A program made the position numbers and the translations under genes. DNA of 9,863 bases from an uncultured Eubacteriales bacterium (lineage in GTDB: Bacteria; Bacillota; Clostridia; Lachnospirales; CAG-274), in NCBI GenBank assembly GCA_905201505.1, contig CAJKOJ010000069.1, positions 1 to 9,863 on the forward strand, given 5' to 3'. This document shows positions 1-8,175 of this stretch, piece after piece (position 1 is the first letter of the stretch; each line of letters opens with the position of its first letter). The notes beneath the pieces were generated by a model. It was not told the DNA's origin. It saw only the letters and a program-made list of their open reading frames with translations, and did not search any database.

Positions 1-96
1 ATAGAAAAAAATGACTGTTGAATAATATATATAACTGCTGTAAGTATGCTGTCTTAAAGTATTATTGTCTGAACAAGTGATAATTTGCAAATTTAC

Positions 97-125
97 TTGA
101 AAAATAGCGGAAATAGGTTTATAAT
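97..125 (+). promoter_or_regulatory. Sigma-A-type promoter for the rel operon
   Basis: A -35 box TTGAAA (97-102) and a perfect -10 box TATAAT (120-125) are separated by exactly 17 bases. This predicts a transcription start near 132 and a short 5' leader of about 36 bases before the rel start codon. There is no extended -10 TG. It is the only convincing promoter I found for the eight-gene run, because the later gaps are 56 bases or less. Bases 1-96 upstream are AT-rich and hold no gene or clear signal that I can identify. Confidence 0.8.
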
Positions 126-154
126 TAAATTTATTATTTATTGAAGAAATTAAT

Positions 155-165
155 AAAGGGGTGAG
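155..165 (+). promoter_or_regulatory. Ribosome binding site of rel
   Basis: AAAGGGGTGAG is strongly complementary to the 3' end of 16S rRNA. The AAAGGGG core ends seven bases before the ATG at 169, which fixes that start codon for the Rel protein. Confidence 0.8.
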
Positions 166-168
166 ATT

Positions 169-2433
169 ATGAGTCAGGTTGATGATAAAAAACAGGTTGA
201 ACAATTATATGAGGAATTAATGACCGAAATAAAAAGATACCATCCATCTAAAGATTTGTCACTGGTGGAAAGAGCATATAGTCTGGCTCGGGAGGCACAC
301 GGCGACCAAAAGAGAAAATCCGGTGAGCCATATATTATTCACCCTCTTTGTGTTGCAAAAATTCTGGCAGAACTGGAACTTGACCTTGAAAGTATTACAG
401 CAGGGCTTTTGCACGATGTGGTAGAGGATACTCATTTTACTTTGGATGAAATATCTGATATGTTTAATCCTGATGTTGCTCTGCTTGTAGACGGTGTAAC
501 AAAGTTATCTAATATTGAATATTCCTCAAAGGAGGAAATGCAGGCTGAAAATTACAGAAAAATGTTCCTTTCAATGGCAAAGGATATAAGAGTTATTCTT
601 ATTAAGGTGGCTGACAGACTGCACAATATGAGAACTCTTAAATATATGCGTCCTGAAAAACAAAAGGAAAAGGCACAGGAGACATTGGATATTTATGCTC
701 CGCTTGCTGACAGATTAGGTATTTCAAAGATAAAAACAGAACTTGAGGACTTGTGTTTAAGATATTTAGAGCCTGACGCTTACTACGACCTTGTGGACAA
801 GATTAACAGAAAGCAGTCTGAAAGAGAAGAGTTTGTACACAAGATTGTTGAAGAAATAAGGGAAAAATGTGAAGAGGCGGGTATTAAAAACTGTACTGTT
901 TACGGCAGGCCTAAGCATTTTTTCAGTATTTATAAGAAGATGCATACAAAGAATAAAACTCTTGACCAGATATTTGACCTTTTTGCTGTGAGAGTGCTTG
1001 TTGACAGTGTTAAGGACTGCTATGGCGTTTTGGGTGTTGTGCATGAGGCATATACTCCTATGCCAAACAGATTTAAGGATTATATTGCTATGCCAAAGGC
1101 AAATATGTACCAGTCTCTTCATAATACGCTTATAGGTCCGGACGGTATGATATTTGAAATACAGATAAGAACCTATGAAATGCACAGAACAGCAGAATAT
1201 GGTATTGCTGCTCACTGGAAATACAAAAAGGGTATTACAGAGGGTGTTGAGGATAATTCCGAAGACGCAAAACTTTCTTGGTTAAGGCAAATCCTGGAAT
1301 GGCAGAAGGATATGTCTGATAATCACGAGTTTATGGACACTATTAAAACAGACCTTGACGCTTTCAGTGAAAATGTATTTTGTTTCAGTCCAAGCGGTGA
1401 AGTCATTTCTCTTGCAGAGGGCTCAACTCCTGTTGACTTTGCATACGCTATACACTCTGCTGTGGGCAATACAATGGTAGGTGCAAGAGTAAACGGAAGA
1501 ATTGTAAACTTTGACTATGTTATTAAAAACGGTGACAGAGTTGAAATTGTGACTTCTCAGAATTCAAGAGGTCCTAGCCGTGACTGGCTTAAATTTGTAA
1601 AAACAAGTCAGGCTAAGTCTAAAATAAACCAGTGGTATAAAAAAATAAATAAAGAAGAAAACATTGTAAGGGGTAAGGAGCTTCTTGAAAAAGAGGCTAA
1701 GAGAAAAGGATATAATATTGCTGATCTTTTATTCCCTAAAGCTATGGAATCTGTGCAGATAAGATACAGCTTTAAAGACTGGGATTCCGTATGTGCCGCA
1801 GTGGGACACGGAGGACTTAAAGAAGGTCAGGTTGTTAATAAACTCTATGAAGAATACAGTGCTGAGATAAAGAGAAATAAAACTGCTCAGGAACTGCTCA
1901 AAGAGCAGGAAGAAGCAATAAAGGCTAAAATACAGACCGACAATGCAGAACCGCAAATTCCTAAAAAAAGGAGCAAGAGCGGCATATATGTACACGGCGT
2001 AGGAGATATTGAAGTAAGGTTTTCTAAATGCTGTTCCCCTGTACCGGGAGATGAAATAGTAGGTTTTGTTACAAGAGGCCGCGGCGTGTCAATACACAGA
2101 ACTGACTGTATAAATATTATTAATCTTACAGAAGAAGAAAGAGCAAGACTTCTGGAGGCAGAATGGACTATTGACAAAGCGGCTGTCGGAGGCAGATTTA
2201 AGGCTGATATAAGAATATTTGCTGATGACAGAGACGGTCTGACATTAGATGTTTTAAAAGTTGTTATTGATGAAGGATTGTCTGTGCTTAATGTAAACGG
2301 AAGAAGTCTGAAAAACGGTACTGCCGTTGTAGACTTATCCCTTAAAATAAGCGGTATAGATCAGCTTGAAATATTGGGTAAAAAAATAATGAATATAAGC
2401 GGTATAGATAAAATTGAAAGAGTGAATGCATAA
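169..2433 (+). CDS. relA: Bifunctional (p)ppGpp synthetase/hydrolase (Rel/SpoT family)
   Basis: Long RSH enzyme, 754 residues, normal for the family. It transfers pyrophosphate from ATP to GDP/GTP to make the stringent-response alarmone, and also hydrolyses it; it acts in the cytosol on the ribosome. The N-terminal HD hydrolase domain (about 30-180) keeps H58, H82-D83, E86-D87 and D149, equivalent to the catalytic set of Streptococcus Rel, so hydrolysis should be active. The synthetase domain (about 235-355) keeps R247-P-K-H, D270, Y314 (guanine stacking) and E330 in EIQIRT. The TGS domain is about 396-462. A helical region follows, then the zinc-finger/RIS module with C621-C622, H643 and C647, and the C-terminal ACT domain (about 675-750). 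It is first in the operon, behind its own promoter, and its stop codon overlaps the dtd start. The product is often named Rel or RSH in single-enzyme Firmicutes. I see no defect. Confidence 0.97.
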   Translation: MSQVDDKKQVEQLYEELMTEIKRYHPSKDLSLVERAYSLAREAHGDQKRKSGEPYIIHPLCVAKILAELELDLESITAGLLHDVVEDTHFTLDEISDMFNPDVALLVDGVTKLSNIEYSSKEEMQAENYRKMFLSMAKDIRVILIKVADRLHNMRTLKYMRPEKQKEKAQETLDIYAPLADRLGISKIKTELEDLCLRYLEPDAYYDLVDKINRKQSEREEFVHKIVEEIREKCEEAGIKNCTVYGRPKHFFSIYKKMHTKNKTLDQIFDLFAVRVLVDSVKDCYGVLGVVHEAYTPMPNRFKDYIAMPKANMYQSLHNTLIGPDGMIFEIQIRTYEMHRTAEYGIAAHWKYKKGITEGVEDNSEDAKLSWLRQILEWQKDMSDNHEFMDTIKTDLDAFSENVFCFSPSGEVISLAEGSTPVDFAYAIHSAVGNTMVGARVNGRIVNFDYVIKNGDRVEIVTSQNSRGPSRDWLKFVKTSQAKSKINQWYKKINKEENIVRGKELLEKEAKRKGYNIADLLFPKAMESVQIRYSFKDWDSVCAAVGHGGLKEGQVVNKLYEEYSAEIKRNKTAQELLKEQEEAIKAKIQTDNAEPQIPKKRSKSGIYVHGVGDIEVRFSKCCSPVPGDEIVGFVTRGRGVSIHRTDCINIINLTEEERARLLEAEWTIDKAAVGGRFKADIRIFADDRDGLTLDVLKVVIDEGLSVLNVNGRSLKNGTAVVDLSLKISGIDQLEILGKKIMNISGIDKIERVNA

Positions 2434-2882
2434 TGAGAGTTGTTTTGCAGAGAGTGGCTTATGCTTCTGTAAAGGTTGACAATGATATTGTTGGCAGTAT
2501 TGACAAGGGGATTGTTGCTCTTGTAGGTATGAACACAGGAGATAATGTCAAAACCTTTGAATGGATGTTTAATAAGCTGAAGAATATAAGAATATTTGAA
2601 GATGAAGAGGGTAAAATGAATTTGTCCATAGCCGATCTTGGCTATGGGCTGCTTCTTGTACCGAACTTTACTGTTTATGCAGATGCCAGAAAAGGCAACA
2701 GACCAAGCTTTGCTATGGGTGCAAAACCTGATGAGGCAAGGGAGAGCTTTAATGCCTTTGTTGAGTATGCAAAGAGCAATTATGACAATGTGGAAAGCGG
2801 TATTTTTCAAGCAGATATGAAAGTAGAACTTTTAAATGACGGACCTATAACAATATTGCTTGACAGTGATAAACTATTCTAG
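2433..2882 (+). CDS. dtd: D-aminoacyl-tRNA deacylase
   Basis: A 149-residue protein of the Dtd family, which frees tRNA from wrongly attached D-amino acids (and glycine from tRNA-Ala) as a cytosolic homodimer. Family marks are the MRVVLQRV start, the GKMNLS segment (60-65), GNRPSF (88-93) and the Gly-Pro cis motif NDGPIT (135-140). The length matches E. coli Dtd and the numbering aligns residue for residue. The catalytic-pocket motif is unusual: residues 77-81 read PNFTV where the family normally has SQFTL. Thr80, the conserved threonine, and Phe79 are kept, so I still expect deacylase activity. The ATG shares its A with the rel stop (TAATG), and only a weak ribosome binding site (AAAGAGTGA, 2417-2425) lies in the end of rel, so translational coupling to rel is likely. 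Confidence 0.94.
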   Translation: MRVVLQRVAYASVKVDNDIVGSIDKGIVALVGMNTGDNVKTFEWMFNKLKNIRIFEDEEGKMNLSIADLGYGLLLVPNFTVYADARKGNRPSFAMGAKPDEARESFNAFVEYAKSNYDNVESGIFQADMKVELLNDGPITILLDSDKLF

Positions 2883-2915
2883 TGTAATCTAAATTTTCAT
2901 AAGGCGGAGTAAATT

Positions 2916-3539
2916 ATGAGATTAAAAGTATTTGTATCACCTGAAATGGGTGAAAATTGTTATTTTGTTATTGATGAAAATACTAAAGAGGCAATAGTTA
3001 TTGATCCCGGTGATATGGATGAAAAGCTGTGCAGCATAGTTGATAAGGAAGGGCTTGATATAAAGGCAATATGTCTTACTCATGCCCATTTTGACCATGC
3101 GGGGGCAGCAGAAAAACTCAGAGAACATACAGGTGCACCTGTTTTTATCTGCAAAGGTGAAGAGACAGTTGCAAATTCTTCTCATTACAATCTTTCAAGT
3201 ATGTTTGGGAAGCCGTTTACTGTGCCTTATGACAGAGTTTTAAATGAAGGCGATGAGTTTTGTTTCGGCTCTCTTAAATTTAAAACAATACTTACTCCGG
3301 GGCATACTCCGGGGGGCGGCTGTTTCTACTTTGAAAAAGAGGGTGTTGTATTTGTGGGCGATACTTTGTTTTTGATGAGCGTAGGCAGAACAGACTTTCC
3401 GGGAGGAGACAGCAATGCTTTAATTGAAAGTGTGAGAAATAAGCTGTTTTTGCTCCCTTATGATACTGTTGTGTATACAGGTCACGGTCAGCAGACAAGT
3501 ATTGGATATGAAATGGAAAATAACAGCTTTGTAAATTAA
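2916..3539 (+). CDS. Metallo-beta-lactamase-fold hydrolase, GloB-like
   Basis: A 207-residue cytosolic enzyme of the metallo-beta-lactamase fold, in the short glyoxalase-II-like (YcbL) group. All metal ligands are visible: the H56-x-H58-x-D60-H61 motif (THAHFDH), H130 in TPGHTPG, D149 in VGDTLF and H190 in YTGHG. They predict a two-metal hydrolase. The C-terminal helical domain that binds glutathione thioesters in true glyoxalase II is absent, so glutathione-thioester specificity should not be assumed; the substrate is unknown. A good ribosome binding site, AAGGCGGAG (2901-2909), lies six bases before the ATG. The gene follows dtd after 33 bases, and its place between dtd and hemZ is a familiar arrangement in Clostridia. 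That hints at a housekeeping role but does not prove one. Confidence 0.9.
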   Translation: MRLKVFVSPEMGENCYFVIDENTKEAIVIDPGDMDEKLCSIVDKEGLDIKAICLTHAHFDHAGAAEKLREHTGAPVFICKGEETVANSSHYNLSSMFGKPFTVPYDRVLNEGDEFCFGSLKFKTILTPGHTPGGGCFYFEKEGVVFVGDTLFLMSVGRTDFPGGDSNALIESVRNKLFLLPYDTVVYTGHGQQTSIGYEMENNSFVN

Positions 3540-3595
3540 ACAGGATATGTGATGTAAAAATAATAGGGCAAATCCCTTGTAATTGGAGTTTTTCT

Positions 3596-5017
3596 ATGAA
3601 TTATGTGTTAAAAGGTCACAGTTATGCTGACGATGTTGTATCTGTGATAATGATGTTTTATCCTAATGATAAATATGTTCAGACTGAAAATGCCGCAGAG
3701 GGCATTACAGTTGTAAGCGTCCTTAATGGGGCTTTGGCAAAGGGTGAGCTGTATATTGACGGTGAAATGAGGGCACAGGCTTACGCTGAAGCTGAAAATG
3801 ACAGTCAAAGAGAATTAAAAAGAGTAATTGGTTTATCAATAGCTAAAGCTGTTAATTCTGTTGTTAAAATTCCTTTGCCCTGGGGCATACTTACAGGTGT
3901 AAGACCTGCAAAGCTTGTATCGGAAGCTTGGGGTGAGGGGCAGTCAACAGATGAAATCAAAAGAACATTTAAGGATAAGTATTTGGTAAGTGATGAAAAG
4001 CTGAACTTAATGATAAAGGTTGCTGAAGAGGAAAAGAAAATTGTAGAAGGAGGACTTGGAAAGGCCGGACTTTATATCGGTATTCCATTTTGCCCTACAA
4101 GATGTCTTTACTGTTCCTTTACTTCATACCCTTTAAAACAGTACAGCAGTAAGGTTGACAGCTATATAGATGCTTTGATAAATGAAATGGATTTTTCAAG
4201 GAGGTATCTTGAAGGTATCGAACTTGAAAGTATCTACATAGGGGGAGGAACTCCAACTTCGCTTAATGAAAAACAACTTGACAAGCTGTTGACTTATGTG
4301 GAAAAATATTTTAAAATACCTTTGGAATTTACTGTTGAGGCCGGAAGACCTGACACTGTTACAGAGGAAAAGCTAAGAATATTAAAAGAACACAATGTGT
4401 CAAGGATTTCTATAAATCCTCAGACTTTAAATGATGAAACTTTAAGGCTAATAGGCAGAGAACACAGTGTTGAGATGTTTTTGAAGGCTTTTGAAATGGC
4501 GAGAAAGGCCGGACATAAGCATATAAATACAGATATTATACTTGGGCTTCCAAATGAGGGAGAAAAAGAAGTTGCAAATACTATGGAAGGGCTTATGAAA
4601 CTTTCACCTGAAAGTATAACCGTCCATACTCTTGCTGTGAAAAGAGCGTCAAGGCTTAAAGAAACTCTTGACAGATATACTATGACAGACGCTGAGAAAA
4701 TGGACAAGCTTATTGGCATATCAAGAGAATATACAGAAAAAATGGGTATGTCACCCTACTATATGTACAGGCAGAAAAATATGGTGGGAAACTTTGAGAA
4801 TGTAGGCTACTGCAAGCCCGGCTGCCAATGTATCTACAATGTGGCAATTATGGAGGAAAAACAAAGCATACTTGCCCTTGGTGCAGGCGGTTCTACTAAA
4901 ATTGTTGACAGAAACACAAATCATATAGAAAGAATATTCAATGTGAAAAGCGTTGATGATTATATTAACAGAATAGATGAAATGCTTGATAGAAAAAAGT
5001 CTATCAAAGTTTTGTAG
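3596..5017 (+). CDS. hemZ: HemZ-type radical SAM protein, coproporphyrinogen dehydrogenase-like
   Basis: A 473-residue radical SAM protein matching the HemZ family, annotated as oxygen-independent coproporphyrinogen III dehydrogenase. An N-terminal region of about 155 residues, with PWGILTGVRPAKL at 95-107, is typical of HemZ. The radical SAM core follows, with the iron-sulfur motif C166-x3-C170-x2-C173 and the SAM-binding GGGTPT at 216-221. The fourth cysteine right after the cluster motif in classic HemN is absent (CSF here). The C-terminal region keeps the KPG..IYN and IMEEKQSILALGAGGSTK signatures. An extra cysteine cluster, C406/C410/C412, is unusual. The ribosome binding site GGAG (3585-3588) lies seven bases before the ATG. 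No other heme gene is in the window, so the real substrate in this organism is open. HemZ membership is secure; the reaction is inferred from the family. Confidence 0.9.
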   Translation: MNYVLKGHSYADDVVSVIMMFYPNDKYVQTENAAEGITVVSVLNGALAKGELYIDGEMRAQAYAEAENDSQRELKRVIGLSIAKAVNSVVKIPLPWGILTGVRPAKLVSEAWGEGQSTDEIKRTFKDKYLVSDEKLNLMIKVAEEEKKIVEGGLGKAGLYIGIPFCPTRCLYCSFTSYPLKQYSSKVDSYIDALINEMDFSRRYLEGIELESIYIGGGTPTSLNEKQLDKLLTYVEKYFKIPLEFTVEAGRPDTVTEEKLRILKEHNVSRISINPQTLNDETLRLIGREHSVEMFLKAFEMARKAGHKHINTDIILGLPNEGEKEVANTMEGLMKLSPESITVHTLAVKRASRLKETLDRYTMTDAEKMDKLIGISREYTEKMGMSPYYMYRQKNMVGNFENVGYCKPGCQCIYNVAIMEEKQSILALGAGGSTKIVDRNTNHIERIFNVKSVDDYINRIDEMLDRKKSIKVL

Positions 5018-5022
5018 TAATG

Positions 5023-5028
5023 AAGGAG
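5023..5028 (+). promoter_or_regulatory. Ribosome binding site that fixes the hisS start
   Basis: AAGGAG lies eight bases before the ATG at 5037. This selects 5037 over an in-frame ATG at 4977, which lies inside the hemZ end, has no such site and would add 20 residues unlike any synthetase. Confidence 0.85.
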
Positions 5029-5036
5029 TTTATATT

Positions 5037-6365
5037 ATGGCTAAGGATAAGGTTAAACCCAGAATTTTAACAGGCTTTATGGAATTGCTGCCTGAGGATC
5101 AAATTTTATTTAACAAAATATATGATACAATAAGAGAGGTATATGAAAGTTTTGGCTTTTTGCCTCTTGATACACCTGTAATTGAGCTTTCTGAGGTGCT
5201 TTTGGCTAAGGCCGGAGGAGAAACGGAAAAGCAGATTTACAGATTTAACAAAGGTGAGAATGATTTGGCTTTAAGGTTTGACCTTACAGTTCCGCTTGCA
5301 AGATATGTTGCACAGCACAGCGGTCAGCTTACTTTCCCTTTTAAGAGATACCAAATGAGTAAGGTATACAGAGGCGAAAGACCTCAGAAGGGCAGATTCA
5401 GAGAGTTTTATCAGTGTGATATAGATATTATAGGAAATGAAGAGCTTGACATTGCATACGACGCTGAAATGCCTGCTGTTATTTACAACGTGTTTAGAAA
5501 ATTGGACTTTGGTAAGTTTACTGTCCGATTAAACAATAGAAAGGTGTTAAACGGTTTTTTTGAAAGTCTTGGACTTGAAGAAAAGATTTCAGATATATTG
5601 AGAAATATTGACAAGCTTGATAAAATAGGCAGGGACAATGTTATAGAAGAACTTGAAGGTCTTGGCATCGAAAGTGACAAGATTGAAAAAATAATTGACT
5701 TTATATCAATTAAGGGCAGTGAAAATGAAAAAATCAGTGCCTTAAGGGCTATGAATGTTAATAATGAAAAATTTATTGAAGGCGTCTGTGAGCTTGAAAA
5801 GGTTACTGAGTATATGAGAGCTTTTGGAATAGATGAAGATTATTTCACTATTGACCTTACTATTGCAAGAGGTCTTGATTACTACACCGGTACTGTATAT
5901 GAAACTGTGCTTGATGATTACAGAAGTCTTGGCAGTGTATGTTCCGGAGGACGATACGATAACCTTACAGAATATTACACAAATACAAAGCTGCCCGGAA
6001 TAGGTATATCAATTGGTCTTACAAGGCTTTTTTCTCAGCTTAAAGAGGCAGGCATTATAAAGGCTGAAAAATCAAGCCTTGTTGACTGTCTTGTGGTCCC
6101 TATGGGTGTTGATATGGGCTATGTTTTAAAGACAGCAAAAGCTATAAGAGATAATGGTCTTGTGACAGATGTATATTATGCTGATAAAGGTATGAAGCAT
6201 AAAATGAAATATGCAAATAAGCTGGGTATTCCTTTTGTGGCTGTAATTGGTGAGGATGAGTTAAATTCAAATACTGCTTCACTAAAAAATATGACTACAG
6301 GGGAACAGATAACAGTTAGTATTGATGAAATAGGCAATGAAATAAAAAAACAGATGGGAGAATAA
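5037..6365 (+). CDS. hisS: Histidyl-tRNA synthetase (HisRS), divergent subclass
   Basis: Class II synthetase of 442 residues that joins histidine to tRNA-His using ATP, in the cytosol as a dimer. Motif 2 spans about 102-133 (KVYRGERPQKGRFREFYQCDIDIIG region). The histidine-binding HisA motif ARGLDYYTGTVYE is at 277-289, SGGRYDNL at 303-310 and motif 3 PGIGISIGLTRL at 320-331. The anticodon-binding domain is about 348-435 (VDCLVVPMG and after). The N-terminus reads LTGFMELLPEDQ instead of the usual bacterial KGT.D.LP, and motif 2 REFYQCDIDI resembles eukaryotic and archaeal HisRS more than the E. coli form. It therefore seems to belong to an alternative HisRS clade that I recall from some bacteria, while sitting at the ordinary hisS position. 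Only 19 bases separate it from hemZ and four from aspS, so there is no room for a T-box leader. Confidence 0.96.
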   Translation: MAKDKVKPRILTGFMELLPEDQILFNKIYDTIREVYESFGFLPLDTPVIELSEVLLAKAGGETEKQIYRFNKGENDLALRFDLTVPLARYVAQHSGQLTFPFKRYQMSKVYRGERPQKGRFREFYQCDIDIIGNEELDIAYDAEMPAVIYNVFRKLDFGKFTVRLNNRKVLNGFFESLGLEEKISDILRNIDKLDKIGRDNVIEELEGLGIESDKIEKIIDFISIKGSENEKISALRAMNVNNEKFIEGVCELEKVTEYMRAFGIDEDYFTIDLTIARGLDYYTGTVYETVLDDYRSLGSVCSGGRYDNLTEYYTNTKLPGIGISIGLTRLFSQLKEAGIIKAEKSSLVDCLVVPMGVDMGYVLKTAKAIRDNGLVTDVYYADKGMKHKMKYANKLGIPFVAVIGEDELNSNTASLKNMTTGEQITVSIDEIGNEIKKQMGE

Positions 6366-6369
6366 AAAA

Positions 6370-8172
6370 ATGGCAGAATTAATGCAGGGTTTAAAAAGAA
6401 GCTGCTATTGCTGTGATGTGAATGAAACAATGGCAGGACAGGAAGTGACACTTATGGGCTGGGTAAGCCGTAAGAGAGAATTCGGTCACTTTTCATTTGT
6501 ACTTTTAAGAGACAGAACAGGTATTGTTCAGGTGGTTATTGACAAAGATAACAGTACAGAGGATGTTATTGCAAAGGAAAGTGAAATCAGAAGTGAATAT
6601 GTAATTGCTGTAACAGGCAAGGTACAGGAAAGAACTTCTGAAAATATAAATCCTAATATGAAAACAGGTAAAATTGAGGTCAATGTTGAAAGCCTTAAAA
6701 TTTTATCTGAATCAGAAACTCCTCCTTTCCAAATAGAGGACAACATTAATGTAGGTACAGAACTCAGATTAAAGTACAGATACCTTGATTTAAGACGTCC
6801 AAGCGTAGCTGAAAATATAATATTAAGGCATAAACTCTGCCAAATTGTAAGACAGTTTTTAAGTGATGAGGGATTTATTGAAATTGAAACACCTATTTTG
6901 GGCAAATCTACTCCTGAGGGTGCAAGAGACTACATTGTGCCAAGCCGTGTTCACCCGGGTACATTCTATGGTTTGCCACAGAGCCCTCAGCTTTTTAAGC
7001 AGCTTTTAATGGTATCAGGTTTTGATAAATATTTTCAGATTGCAAAGTGTTTCAGAGATGAGGATTTAAGGGCTGACAGACAGCCTGAATTTACACAGAT
7101 AGATATGGAACTATCCTTTGTTGAGGAAGAGGACGTAATGAGTGTAAATGAAAGGCTTATTAAAAAAGTGTTTAAGGAATTAAAGGGTATTGATATTGAA
7201 ACTCCTTTCCTTAGAATGCCTTATTGTGAAGCTATGGAGAGATTTGGTTCTGACAAGCCTGATATTAGGTTTGGTATGGAACTGAAGAATATTACAGATA
7301 TAGTCAATGGTTCAGAATTTGGTGTGTTCCAAAATGCCATTGATGCAGGAGGCAGTGTAAGAGGTATTAATGCCGAAGGCTGCGGCTCATTCCCAAGAAA
7401 GAAAATAGATTCTCTTGTAGATGTGGCTAAAACTTATGGTGCCAAGGGTCTTGCATGGATTATATGCAATGAAGACGGCACTTACAAGACTACAATTTCA
7501 AAGTTCTTTGATGATGCTAAAATCAAGGAAATTGCTGAACGCTTTGAGGCTAAAGCAGGAGACTTAATTCTTCTTTGTGCTGATAAAAACAAGGTTGTAT
7601 TTGACGCTCTCGGGGCTTTAAGACTTGAGGTTGCAAAACGTCTTGAAATACTTGACAACAATGAATATAAATTCTTATGGGTTACAGAATTCCCTCTCCT
7701 TGAATACAGTGAGGAAGAGGAAAGATATGTTGCTGTTCATCACCCATTTACAGCTCCTATGGATGAGGATTTGCAGTATGTTGAATCCGAACCGGGCAGA
7801 GTAAGAGCTAAGGCTTATGATATGGTGTTAAATGGTTGTGAGCTTGGCGGCGGTTCTATAAGAATTCATTCACAGGAAATACAGAATATGATGTTTAAAC
7901 TTTTAGGCTTTACTAAAGAGGATGCACAGGAAAGATTTGGATTCCTCCTTGACGCCTTTAAGTTTGGTGCTCCGCCTCACGGAGGTCTGGCTTTTGGTCT
8001 TGACAGAATTGTAATGCTTCTTAACAATACAGAAAGTATAAGGGATGTAATTGCTTTCCCTAAGGTTAAGGACGCAAGCTGTCTGCTTACAAATGCACCT
8101 GATGTTGTTGATGAAAAGCAGTTGGAAGAACTGGGTATTGAAATTGCTGATACTAATACTGTTGAAGAATAA
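6370..8172 (+). CDS. aspS: Aspartyl-tRNA synthetase (AspRS), bacterial type
   Basis: Class II synthetase of 600 residues, normal length for the bacterial form, which charges tRNA-Asp. The N-terminal OB-fold that reads the anticodon spans about 8-110 (VTLMGWVSRKREFG, RDRTGIVQVV). The catalytic domain has QSPQLFKQLLM at 204-214, motif 2 FRDEDLRADRQPEFTQID at 228-245, and motif 3 GGLAFGLDRIVMLL at 538-551. The bacteria-specific GAD insertion lies at about 290-410. Two oddities: the usual N-terminal RTHYCGEL-like stretch reads RSCYCCDV (C12, C14, C15), and F38 stands where Leu (discriminating) or His (non-discriminating) occurs in studied enzymes. The ribosome binding site GGGAG (6356-6360) is inside the end of hisS; the two genes are four bases apart and surely cotranscribed. 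Confidence 0.97.
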   Translation: MAELMQGLKRSCYCCDVNETMAGQEVTLMGWVSRKREFGHFSFVLLRDRTGIVQVVIDKDNSTEDVIAKESEIRSEYVIAVTGKVQERTSENINPNMKTGKIEVNVESLKILSESETPPFQIEDNINVGTELRLKYRYLDLRRPSVAENIILRHKLCQIVRQFLSDEGFIEIETPILGKSTPEGARDYIVPSRVHPGTFYGLPQSPQLFKQLLMVSGFDKYFQIAKCFRDEDLRADRQPEFTQIDMELSFVEEEDVMSVNERLIKKVFKELKGIDIETPFLRMPYCEAMERFGSDKPDIRFGMELKNITDIVNGSEFGVFQNAIDAGGSVRGINAEGCGSFPRKKIDSLVDVAKTYGAKGLAWIICNEDGTYKTTISKFFDDAKIKEIAERFEAKAGDLILLCADKNKVVFDALGALRLEVAKRLEILDNNEYKFLWVTEFPLLEYSEEEERYVAVHHPFTAPMDEDLQYVESEPGRVRAKAYDMVLNGCELGGGSIRIHSQEIQNMMFKLLGFTKEDAQERFGFLLDAFKFGAPPHGGLAFGLDRIVMLLNNTESIRDVIAFPKVKDASCLLTNAPDVVDEKQLEELGIEIADTNTVEE

Positions 8173-8175
8173 TAC

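Noticed and set aside
2361..2810. 149-residue open frame on the minus strand
   Set aside because: It lies opposite rel and dtd, which have clear family matches; its translation shows no domain, and it is a shadow of their codon use.
3565..3577. Small hairpin AGGG / CCCT before hemZ
   Set aside because: Only four base pairs with no T tract; too weak to call a terminator or attenuator.
4977..5036. Upstream in-frame ATG giving HisRS 20 extra residues
   Set aside because: It overlaps the end of hemZ, has no ribosome binding site, and the added residues do not resemble HisRS. The ATG at 5037 has AAGGAG eight bases upstream.
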